A stretch of 64,000 nt of DNA from AP-15 sp963790875 (GTDB taxonomy: Bacteria > Pseudomonadota > Alphaproteobacteria > ATCC43930 > CGMCC-115725): contig CAWBQT010000014.1 of NCBI GenBank assembly GCA_963790875.1, positions 18,853-82,852 of the forward strand. The letters run 5' to 3'. The position numbers and the translations under genes were made by a program. Below, piece after piece: positions 1 to 9,300 of the stretch. Position 1 is the first letter of the stretch. Every line of letters starts with the position of its first letter. The notes beneath the pieces were generated by a model, which was not told where the DNA came from, ran no database searches, and saw only the letters and a program-made list of their open reading frames with translations.

Positions 1-1
1 C

Positions 2-1186
2 ACTGCGCCGCCGTTCAACATCGCCAATCTCGAGGAGGAGCAGCAGATCCTGCTGCAAGACCCCTTGATCAGGCGTCTCAACATCGAGCTGGTGCCAGGG
101 CTCGAGCCAGGTGAGGCGACGGTCGATGCCGATGTCAGCGAGGCAAGCCGCTATTCCTTGTCTGCCCAGGTCGCGGATGATCAATCGCCGGCCGTCGGCG
201 AGATCCGCGGCCAGCTGCAAGGCACGATGGCCAACATCCTGGGGTTCGGCGACCTGTTGACCGCGCAATACGGCCGCAGCGACGCGCTCAACGACGGCTT
301 CATCGAATATTCGCTGCCGATCGCCAGCGACGATACGCGCCTCAGCCTGCGCTACGACAGGAACGGCACTGTGGTGGTTACCCCGGCGCTCGTGCCGCTG
401 AACATCACCAGCAGCTATTCGAGCGTCGGCGTCGGGTTGAGCCGGCCGTTCTACCGCACCCCAGAACAGAATTTGACGTTGGGCATCAGTTTCGAGCACC
501 GTGAGGAGCAGACCTTTCTGCTCGGCATGCCGTTCGACTTCGTCCCCGGCTCGGTCAACGGCGAGACTAACGTCACGGCACTGCGCTTTACCCAGAGCTG
601 GCTCGACCGCACTGCCGACCATGCGTTCGCCTTCCGCTCGACGATGAGCGTCGGCTTGCAGGCGCTCGGCGCCACGGTCACCGAGATGCCGCCGACCGGC
701 CAGTTCTTCGACTGGCTCGGCCAGGCGCAATATGTTCAGCGCATCTACAAGGATTGGGAGGCGTTGATCCGTGCGGATGCTCAGCTCAGCGATCGGCCGC
801 TCTTTCAGATCGAACAATTCGCGCTTGGCGGCATCGATACGGTGCGCGGCTATCGCGAATATCTGACGGTTACCGACGACGCGGTGTTGATCTCCGCCGA
901 GTTGCACATTCCGATCGCCAAGATTCGCATCCCGCGCCTCGCCGATACCGACGACGCCGGCAAATTGCAGCTGGTGCCGTTCTACGATTACGGCCGCGGC
1001 TGGGACGTCGATCGCCCGACGCCCTATCCGCCCAGCATCTCGGGGGTCGGCGGCGGTCTGCGCTGGCTGATCGGCTCAGGCATCACCGCCGAGTTCTATT
1101 ACGCGAAAGCGCTGCGCAACGTTGATGTCGGCAATTCACTGGAAGACCGCGGCATCTATTTCCGCGTGACGACCAACCTGTTCTGA
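2..1186 (+). CDS. TpsB/ShlB-FhaC-type two-partner secretion transporter (5' end off window)
   Basis: This is the C-terminal part of an outer-membrane pore that secretes TpsA exoproteins. The frame is open from the left edge, so the methionine-equivalent TTG at 65 is not the real start. The first ~50 visible residues look like the end of a POTRA domain (pattern LNIELVPGLEPGEATV). The rest is a predicted beta-barrel with the family motif VRGY near residue 258 (loop-6 type) and a terminal aromatic Phe (TTNLF), typical of an outer-membrane beta signal. It converges on the DUF928/CHAT/cyclase/haemagglutinin operon and is the natural transporter for the exoprotein at 6347-11296. The family assignment is firm; the pairing is inferred from proximity. 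Confidence 0.88.
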   Translation, partial: TAPPFNIANLEEEQQILLQDPLIRRLNIELVPGLEPGEATVDADVSEASRYSLSAQVADDQSPAVGEIRGQLQGTMANILGFGDLLTAQYGRSDALNDGFIEYSLPIASDDTRLSLRYDRNGTVVVTPALVPLNITSSYSSVGVGLSRPFYRTPEQNLTLGISFEHREEQTFLLGMPFDFVPGSVNGETNVTALRFTQSWLDRTADHAFAFRSTMSVGLQALGATVTEMPPTGQFFDWLGQAQYVQRIYKDWEALIRADAQLSDRPLFQIEQFALGGIDTVRGYREYLTVTDDAVLISAELHIPIAKIRIPRLADTDDAGKLQLVPFYDYGRGWDVDRPTPYPPSISGVGGGLRWLIGSGITAEFYYAKALRNVDVGNSLEDRGIYFRVTTNLF

Positions 1187-1211
1187 GTTTCGTGTTCCTT
1201 AGGATCCTCGC

Positions 1212-1949
1212 TCACCGGGTCGGTGGAGCGGTCGCTTGCCGGTCGAAGGCGAGCGGCTCGTCGAGCCCGACTTCGCTCAGCAGCGCGTCGAGACCGACAT
1301 GCCGGTCGGCCGGGGCCGCCGCGACGGCGGCGGCCACCGCGTCGTACCACAGGCCATCTCGCGCGCAGAGCGCGGCGCGGCGAACCGGCGACGCGTCCTC
1401 GATGGCATTTTCTGCCGTCGAGTCCGGCGTGCTCAGCATCAAGTTTGCGCTGGCCACGATGTCGCGGGCGCGGTTCTGCGGATCGAGGATCGCCGAAACC
1501 GACCAAGTATAGACGATGCCGGGATCGAGCCGGACGCGATAATCGGCGACATCGAGGCGATAGATGCCGGCGGCGTCGGGCGGTGGGATCGTCGCATCGA
1601 GAACCGGATCGGGGCGTCCCGGCGCGCTGATCGTGAACCGGGTCGGCCAGATGACCGGCCCCGATGCGAAAAAATAGAGCGATGGCGTCGGGTTCGCGGT
1701 CAGCCCCGTGTGGTCGCTCGGCGCCAGCAGCTCGATCGTCGGCAGCGGCGCCGTCACCTTGAAGGTGCCGCGCGACGCGCCGCCGACGCGGCCGCCCGGC
1801 GCGCCGCGCAGCGGCGGCCGATAAGCGGGCATGCTCTGTTGGGATAGGGTCTGGTCCTGACTGGTCTGCGCGACCGCCGCGATCGGCAGGCCGTTCGCGG
1901 TTGCCAGGATCGCAGCGACAGCGACAAAGAGGATACGACGGACGATCAT
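1212..1949 (-). CDS. DUF928 domain secreted protein
   Basis: A 245-aa protein with an N-terminal signal peptide (hydrophobic stretch ending near AVAQ, residue ~27). Then comes the DUF928 signature: a YRPPLRGAPGGRVGG block, a Pro-rich link, LPTIELLAPSDHTGLT, and a beta-rich Ig-like core with YTWSVSA. The C-terminal ~70 residues are helical. The family has no established biochemical role. It is known to me mainly from cyanobacterial and proteobacterial loci that also carry CHAT and haemagglutinin-type proteins, and the same partners are here. It starts 10 bases after the CHAT gene stop, so it is probably the last gene of that operon. It ends 25 bases from the converging TpsB gene. Confidence 0.8.
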   Translation of the reverse strand: MIVRRILFVAVAAILATANGLPIAAVAQTSQDQTLSQQSMPAYRPPLRGAPGGRVGGASRGTFKVTAPLPTIELLAPSDHTGLTANPTPSLYFFASGPVIWPTRFTISAPGRPDPVLDATIPPPDAAGIYRLDVADYRVRLDPGIVYTWSVSAILDPQNRARDIVASANLMLSTPDSTAENAIEDASPVRRAALCARDGLWYDAVAAAVAAAPADRHVGLDALLSEVGLDEPLAFDRQATAPPTR

Positions 1950-1959
1950 CCCGGTCGGC

Positions 1960-4260
1960 CTAGAGCCAGTTGCCGATCAGCAGAAACGGCGCCCAATAAG
2001 CCGGGTGCGCGTAGCGTGGATCGCTGGCGAGCGTCATTTGCGCCTTGCGCAGCGCCTGCGCCTTGGACAGGCCGGCTTGCAGCCCCTGGTAAAAGGCGGC
2101 GATCAGCTTGCCGGACGCCTCGTCGCTGATATACCAGAGCGTCGCCAGCGCGCTGCGCGCCCCGGCCTTGAGCGCCACGCCGGCGAGGCCCAATGCCGCG
2201 CGGTCGTCGCCGCTTGCGGTCTCGCAGGCGCTGAGGATCAACAACTCGAGCGGAGTTTCGCGCGGCGGTCCGTATTTGATGTCGGCCTCGAGGTCGTCCA
2301 TCGTCAGCCTGCCGTCGAAGGCGAGCACAAAGGTCAGGCTGGGATCGCTGCCGAACTGGCCGTGCGAGGCGATGTGCACGATACTGTATTTGCCGCTTTT
2401 AAGGTCGCTCGCAAACTGCTGACGCGTAAAGCCGCTGTTGAGCAGGACATCGCCGCCCTCGATCGAATGCACCGTGGCGATCTCGTGCGGCACGTTCGGC
2501 AGCGGAACATAGCCCTCGACGCTTTTCGAGACGCCGAGCACGAGCGCGATGCCTGATGTCGCGGCGAGCGGCGCCGGTTCGATAAGCTTGAGCCCCGGAG
2601 CGATCGCCGTCGCGTAACGGTCGACGAGAAATTCGGTTCCGTCGTAGAGCGCCGCAAACGGTACGATGCGCAGCACTTCGTCGGGGATGATGACCAGCGT
2701 GTCGACGTGGTGCGCCGCCAGCGCCGGCGCGATCGGCGCGATGATCTGGTCGTAGAGCTGCCGGGCCGGAACCAGATACTGGTTCGTCGTGCGCTTTTCC
2801 AACAGTTCGCGAAAGCGCTGCGCTTCGCTGCGCAGCACGGCTTCGGGCACCGGAACGGTGAACTGGCGCTCTTCGCGGCCAAAGCTGACCAGCATCTCCA
2901 GCCGTTTCGGCAGCGATATCGGATAGATGACCGCCGTACCCGGCGCAATGGTTTCGATCGACCGCCGTTTGGCGGTAAAGCTGGCAACGCAAGTATCCCG
3001 AAAATAGTCCTGCAATTCGGTTTCTTTCAGCGCCTCGGCGGTGTCGCGGGCTTCCCGGATCAGCGCCGGCGCGGCGCTTGCGTCGGCCGAGGCTCGGCGC
3101 AGCAACAGATCGGTGAATTGCAGATAGAGCGGACCGAAGGTCGTCCGGTAGGACGAGCGGCCGTCGCGGTATTCGACCGGGATGTCCTGGCGGACCGATT
3201 GCAGCTCGGCGACGGCCCGGCGATAGGTCGTCAATGCCAGGTCTATCTCTCCTCGCTGTTGCGCCAGGCGCGCCCGCTGCCAGTCCCAGCGGAACGACAA
3301 TTCCGCCGCCGACGCGTGCTGCGCGGCAAAAGCCGCCCGCTCGGTCAGGCGCGCCGCGTCGGCGACGCGCCCCGCCCGTTCGTCGAGATGCCCGAGGCTG
3401 CCGTCGGCAAGCGAGGCGAGCGTCGGGTTGTGCAATGTCTCGGCGATTTCGGCCGCGGCGCGGAAGGCGCGCTCGGCGATGGCTTGGGCGTCGGGGGATA
3501 TCTCGCCCTGCGTTTCGAAGACCGCCGACCCGGCCGAGATCAAGGCCATGCCAACGGCAAAGGATGGCGGCTGGCGCTGCAGCGTGTCGACCGCGCGGGT
3601 CAGCAATGCTGTCGCACGCGCCGCGTCGCCCCCGCCGGAACCAACGCTGCGCAGGGCGAGCCGGGCGGCATTGGTTTTGGCGGTGGCGGCAAGGGCACCG
3701 TCGCCGGCGGTGCCGGCGTCGGCGATCGCCTGGGCGTAGGCCTGCGCTGCGGCGCCCGGACGCCCGGTCGAAGCGTAAAGGTTGCCAAGATCGTTCTCGC
3801 TCGCGGCGAGCGTCGGCCAGTCGTGCAGCCGGCCGGCGAGGTCGCGGCTGCGGTCGAGCAGCGGCTCGGCAATGGCGGTGCGCCGCGACATAAAGGCGAG
3901 ATTGCCGAGCGCGCCGCTCGCCGCGGCGATCAGCGCCAGGTCGCCGCTTTGTTCGGCCTTGGCCAGCGCCGCCTGCAGATCTCCGCTCGCGTAGCGGTAA
4001 TAGCCGGCGACCCGATAGGCCTCGCCGCGCCGCGCCAGCGCCTGCGCTTCGAGATCGGCATCGCCGGTCTGGCGGCACAGGCCGATCGCGTCCGACCAGT
4101 GCTGCGTCGCGGCAACGATGTCGCCGGCGCGAAACGCCGCCGTGCCCTGCCCGATATCGTCGAGCGCCTGGGCGCGATCGTCGCGCGGCTGAGCTGCTGC
4201 CGAGGCAAGACCAAGGACGAGCGCCGCGGCAAGCGCCCCACAAAAACCGATGCCCTTCAT
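1960..4260 (-). CDS. TPR-repeat CHAT-domain (caspase-like) protease, secreted or periplasmic
   Basis: Read from ATG 4260 this is a 766-aa protein with a clear signal peptide (MKGIGFCG, then a long Ala/Leu core ending near AAAQ). About 430 residues of TPR-like helical repeats follow, then a C-terminal CHAT domain. The catalytic His is in HIASHG (H633) and the Cys in LSACET (C679), and the family ending PAYWAPFLLIG is present. CHAT proteins are clan CD cysteine peptidases. In the sequence as given this frame is continuous with the upstream cyclase, but an internal signal peptide and the ATGA overlap with the expected cyclase stop argue for a separate gene. It lies between cyclase and DUF928 in a tight operon with the TpsA gene. 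The substrate is unknown. Confidence 0.85.
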   Translation of the reverse strand: MKGIGFCGALAAALVLGLASAAAQPRDDRAQALDDIGQGTAAFRAGDIVAATQHWSDAIGLCRQTGDADLEAQALARRGEAYRVAGYYRYASGDLQAALAKAEQSGDLALIAAASGALGNLAFMSRRTAIAEPLLDRSRDLAGRLHDWPTLAASENDLGNLYASTGRPGAAAQAYAQAIADAGTAGDGALAATAKTNAARLALRSVGSGGGDAARATALLTRAVDTLQRQPPSFAVGMALISAGSAVFETQGEISPDAQAIAERAFRAAAEIAETLHNPTLASLADGSLGHLDERAGRVADAARLTERAAFAAQHASAAELSFRWDWQRARLAQQRGEIDLALTTYRRAVAELQSVRQDIPVEYRDGRSSYRTTFGPLYLQFTDLLLRRASADASAAPALIREARDTAEALKETELQDYFRDTCVASFTAKRRSIETIAPGTAVIYPISLPKRLEMLVSFGREERQFTVPVPEAVLRSEAQRFRELLEKRTTNQYLVPARQLYDQIIAPIAPALAAHHVDTLVIIPDEVLRIVPFAALYDGTEFLVDRYATAIAPGLKLIEPAPLAATSGIALVLGVSKSVEGYVPLPNVPHEIATVHSIEGGDVLLNSGFTRQQFASDLKSGKYSIVHIASHGQFGSDPSLTFVLAFDGRLTMDDLEADIKYGPPRETPLELLILSACETASGDDRAALGLAGVALKAGARSALATLWYISDEASGKLIAAFYQGLQAGLSKAQALRKAQMTLASDPRYAHPAYWAPFLLIGNWL

Positions 4261-6342
4261 TTCTCGGTCATCACGATCAGGGTGCCGGTCTCCGCCAGCC
4301 GCGAGGCGCGCGCAATGAAACGCGATGCACGGATCGTCGGGGTCATCGCGTTGCAAGGCGGCGAAAGTGTCGGCCGCGTCGGGCTCGCCTATGGCCAAGG
4401 CGCGGAAAGCGGTCTCATAGCGGTCGGCCTTTGTCGCATCATAGCGCTCTGCGGCTAGCGGCTCGAAAATGTCGGTCGCACCATGCCGGCCTTTGACGAT
4501 AAAGGCGCCGATCGGGCGGAAATGGTGCCGCTTGGCTGTGCGCACCGTTTCCCCGGAAACGCAGATCCGCGTACCGATCGCCTTGTTCAACCCTTCGAGC
4601 CGGGACCCGGTATTCAACGTGTCGCCTTGCGCCGAATATTTGAGCAGCGACCGGCTGCCGACATTGCCGACCATCGCAATCCCGGTATGGACGCCGATCC
4701 GGGTATGCCCGAAATCGATGTCGCGCGCCTTCTGTGCCGCGCTGAACTGTTGCGCAAAGGCATCGATTCCGAGGGCAGCGGCAACTGCCCGGTCGGCATG
4801 GTCGGGCTGCTCTTGCGGTGCGCCGAAGAAAGCGAGCACGCCGTCGCCGGCGAACGCGTTGACGAGGCCGCCTTCCTTGAAGATCGCGGCACACACGCCC
4901 TCGAAATATTCGTTGGTCAGATCCGTGAGAAATACCGGGTCAAGGCTTTCCGAGAGCGTCGTGTAGCCGGCGATATCGCTGAACAGTACCGAAATCTCGC
5001 GCCGTTCGCCGCCGAGCTTCGGCAAGGTCTCCGACTCCAGCATCTCGGCGATGACCGCCGGCGGCAGATAATGCTCGAAGGTTTTGCGCAGATGCGCGCG
5101 GGCGCGGTTATTCGCGGTGTGCAGCAATTGGTTGGCAAGACCCGCCGAGCCGACCCAGGCGAGTGCGGCAGGCAATGCCGGCAGCAGCAGCGCTGCGCCA
5201 AATGCGCCAAAGACGATCCCAGCCAAAACGACGAGGCCCGCCACCACGCCGAGCACCGCCGGCAGCGTCGAGCCGACGAACATGCCGAGCACGGCGCCGC
5301 CGATCGCCCAGCTCCAGATCCAGACATCTTCGAACCCGCGCGGCAGGAACCGCAAGCCCCCGCCCCTGCCGAGGGCCGCACGGATCAGCTGATCGGCGAC
5401 TTCGCCATGCAACGCAATGCCGTAAATCGGGCGCGCATTGCTGAACCCGGTGTCGAACGGCGTCGTAAAATAATCGTTGACGCTCTCGGAGGTGACGCCG
5501 ACGACGACCGCCCGGCCGCGCACCAGCGGGGCTACAGCGTCGCTGTGCATCACCTCGCCCACGCTTTCCTCCGGGAAGGCGTCGCGGCCTCCGTGATAGT
5601 CGAGCAGCATTTGATAGCCATGGGCATCGACATTGACATAGGGCCCAGCGCCATCGTCGAGCGGTGCAATCAGGGCCTTCCCGAGGCGCAACTTGCCGTC
5701 GGGGCCGGCCGCCAGCCCGATATGATCTCGAGCCAGGTAGCCCAAGGCCAAGGCCATCCCGATCGTCGGATAGTTCTCGACCCCATCATCGGCAAAGAGC
5801 AGGGCGCGTCGGACGACATCGCCGGCGTCTGGCACGACATCGGCGAGAGCGGTGCGATCGGTGCCGCGCAGCGCCGCCGGGGGCAGAATTTCGGACCGGG
5901 TTCCTTCCTTCAGCTTGAAGGCCCAGACGATATTTTTGTGATTCGCCAGGACCGCCGTGAGCCGCTCGGTGCCGGGCGGCTCCGGGTGATCGCGGTAGAG
6001 GTCGACGGCGATGACCCGCGGCTGCCAACTGGCGATCCGCTCCAGGAGGGTGGCAAGGTCGCCGTCGCGCAGCGGCCAGTCCCAACGCTCGACATCCGCC
6101 TCGGTGGCACCCACGAGCAGGATGCGATCGCCCGACGAATGCCCGGCCCACGCCACCCGCAGCCGGTCATAGATCCACAATTCGAACGGCTGCAGCGCCC
6201 CGTAGCCGCGGGCCAGGATGACAAGCGTCGCGACGATATTGGCCCCGAGCAGCGCCTTCAGCGTGGCGCTGCGCAGCAGCCGCGCACCGCGGCCGGGAGC
6301 CGGCCGGGATCGGCCCGCCGCCTCGGTCGCGGTACTGCTCAT
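4257..6342 (-). CDS. CHASE2-domain membrane class III adenylate/guanylate cyclase (one-base frameshift near the 3' end)
   Basis: Starting at ATG 6342, 4 bases after the haemagglutinin stop, the protein has an N-terminal TM segment, an extracytoplasmic CHASE2 sensor (~residues 40-340) and a cluster of TM helices (~360-420). A class III cyclase domain follows with metal-binding FSDIAGYTTLSE and FAGDGVLAFFGAP blocks, and KYSAQGDTLNTGSRLE for base recognition. Near 4291-4296 one extra G puts the frame into the downstream CHAT gene. In the alternative frame the protein ends ETGTLIVMTEK with a TGA at 4259-4257 that overlaps the CHAT start as ATGA, so I take ~694 aa as the true product. It presumably converts an envelope signal into cAMP or cGMP; the ligand is unknown. 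Confidence 0.82.
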
Positions 6343-6346
6343 TCGA

Positions 6347-9300
6347 TCAACCGCAGCGCCCCGACAGCCGAAGCGTCGACCGGAGATCGCCAGCGTCGGC
6401 CCGCCGGGGGACAACGACCCGTGGACCGAGCTGAACGTCGCGGCCGGCGAGATAGAGCGCCGGCAACGTCGCGCTCGGATCTTGCGAAAGGCCGCCGCGC
6501 CCGGCCTCGACCAGGCTCGATTGCGGCCGGTCGGCGGTCGCCGCGCAGCTGTCGCGGGTCAAGGAAGCGGGGTTGCGCAACGCGCTCGACAACGCGACGA
6601 GGCTGCCGTTCAGCTCGACGAGCGGTCCGCTGATGACCACGTTTCCGGACACGCCAAAGGCCGAACTTGCCGACACGACGCTACCGGCGGATGGGATGTA
6701 CTCTCCGGCATCGATCGTGATGTTGCCGCCATGCCCTTCGACTGCCTGGGCAATGACATTGCCGTCGTCGAAGATGACGTAGGGCGCCGCGACGGTGATA
6801 TTGCCGCCATTGCCGGTTTCTCCCTCGACCGAGGTCGTGATTTCGCCGTCGGTCAGATAAAGCAGATCGCGGAGCGAGAGGCCGACGTTTCCGCCATTCG
6901 CGGTGGAAGCCTCGGCCCCGGTCGAGATGCCGGCGCCATCGTTCAGGAACAGCCGGGATGCCGAAACGTCGACTGAACCGGCATCGCCGATGCCGGTCGA
7001 TTGCGCAGTGATTTCCGGTCCCGGCCCCGAGAGGGTGACGTCGGAAGACGCCGACACGCTGACGTCGCCGCCGGCGCCGTTCCCGGCGGTCGAGCTGGCG
7101 ATCATCCCCCCGTCGCCGATCATCAGGCTACCAGCTGTCACCGTGACGGCACCGGCCGCTCCGGATTGCAGTCCCGTCGCCGAGGCGGCAATTTCGGTTC
7201 CGGGCTGACCGTCGCCATCGAGCACAAGCGCGCCTCGCGTCATCACCACGACCGACCCGCCGGCGCCCATTCCGGCCGTCGTACTGACGATGTCTCCGGC
7301 ATGGGCAAGCTCGATCGCTCCTGCGCTTACCGCGACGGCACCGGCATTGCCGACGGTCCCCGGATCGGCGGTCGTGGCGATCTGCCCACCCTCGATCGAC
7401 AGCTGCCCGGACACCTTCACGGTCACCCGGCCGGCGTTTCCAATGCCTGCCGGCAGGCGATCCCTCGCTCCGATAACGGAACTCGTGATCGCGCCGCCAT
7501 CGACGATCGACAAGGTTCCGGACCGGACCAGGACATCACCGGCATCGCCGGTACTGCCAGGATCGGCTTGCGAAGCGATGCCGGTGACAAAAACCGGGTC
7601 CGCTCCGCGGCCGTCGATCGAAAGGCCGCCGGCCACGTCGACTGCGATCCGGCCACCCTTTCCGGCACCAGCCGTTCCACTGGAAATCTCGCCGTTGCGG
7701 GAGATCGACAAGCCGCCCGCCGAGACACGCACATTGCCGGCATCGCCAATTGTGCCCGGATTGGCGTCGGTCGCGATCCCGCTTAACGCCGAGGATCGGG
7801 ATCCAACGATGCTCAGGAAGCCGCCGGCGGTGACGGTCACATCGCCGGCGTGCTTGCCGCGGCTCGCCGGCGCGCCGCCGCTGGCACCGAGGAGGCCGCT
7901 CGAGATCAAGCCATCTGCGATATCGAGGCGGCGGCTGGCCACTACCGTCACGTTTCCGGCGTTGCCGCTGCTCCCGGCGCCGCTGTCGGATGAGATCAAG
8001 CCGCCATCGGCAAGAGACAGCACGCCGGCGTCAACCGCGACCGTCCCGGCGTTTCTGGCCCCGAAGGTGTCGCTGGTAATCGCGCCGCCATCGGCAACCG
8101 CCAAAGTCCCGGCGATGACCGCAACATTGCCGGCGGCGCCCGTGCTGCCCGCATTTGCCTCGGAGGTAATTCCGGTCAGATATCGCGGGTCGGCACCGGC
8201 CGCGTCGATCTTCAGCAGACCCGCCACGCCGACCGAGACGTTGCCGCCGTGGCCGGCGCCAAAGGTGCTGCTGGCGATTTGGCCGTCGCCGCCGATCGAC
8301 AGCGCTGCGGCGGCGACGCGCACATTGCCGGCGACGCCGATCGTCCCGCGATTGCTGTCCGCGACGATTCCGCTGAGCCGCGACTTCGACCCTTCGATTG
8401 CCAGGCGGCCGGCGACATCGACGGTGACATCGCCGGCGTGCTCCCCGGTGCTCGCCGGCGCCCCGCTCGAGGCGGCGAGCAAGCCGCTCGATATCACGCC
8501 ACCGTCGATGTCGAGCCTGCCGGCGCCGATCCGGACGTTTCCGGCATTCCCGCTGCTGCCGGCATCGCTGTCCGACGAAATCTCACCTCCCCCGGCCACC
8601 GACATCGCCTTGGCCGTGACTGAAACAGACCCCGCATCCCCGGTCCCGAATGTGTCGCTCGAGATCTCGCCGCCGTCGGCAACGAGCAATCGACCGGCCT
8701 CGACGGCAACATCCCCAGCCCTCGCGCTGCTCCCGGAATCGGCTTCGGAAGTGACGCCGGTCAGAATGCCCGGCGCCGCCCGCGCACCGTCAATTTCAAG
8801 CCGGTGAGCCGCCGAGACCGACACACTCCCGCCGCGGCCCCGAGCGAACGTGCCGCTCGAAACCTGGCCGTTCGCCAGCACGAACAGATTGCCGGCGAAG
8901 ACCGTGACACTGCCGGCGTTTCCGGTGCTTCCCCGATTGGCCTGCGACGCAATGCCGGTGATTGTGGCCGGGTTGCCGCGGCGGCCGTCGATCGTCAGTC
9001 CGCCGGCAACGTCGACCAATACGTTTCCGGCATCTCCCGCGGCAAAGGTCCCGGCCCCGATCTCGCCGTTGGCGAGGATGGTCAGTGCCCCCGAACCGCG
9101 ACCCGTCACCCCGACCGAGACCTGCCCGGCATTGCCGCTGCCGGTCGTGTTGCTGGCAATCTCCGAATTGGGCCCCGCGACCCGCAAACGCCGAGCGGTA
9201 ACCGAGACCTCCCCGGCGTTGCCGGCGCCAAAGGTCGATCCGGATATCTCGCCGCCACTGGTCAGCGAGATCGAACCGGCTGCAACCGTGAGTTCGCCGC

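Noticed and set aside
2707..4458. A 583-codon + strand frame opposite the TPR-CHAT gene
   Set aside because: Same reason: shadow of the TPR region with no domain signal.
4483..6633. A 716-codon + strand frame opposite the cyclase gene
   Set aside because: Arg/Gly/Asp-rich composition without any family motif, fully antisense to a gene with clear CHASE2 and cyclase domains; a GC-rich shadow frame.
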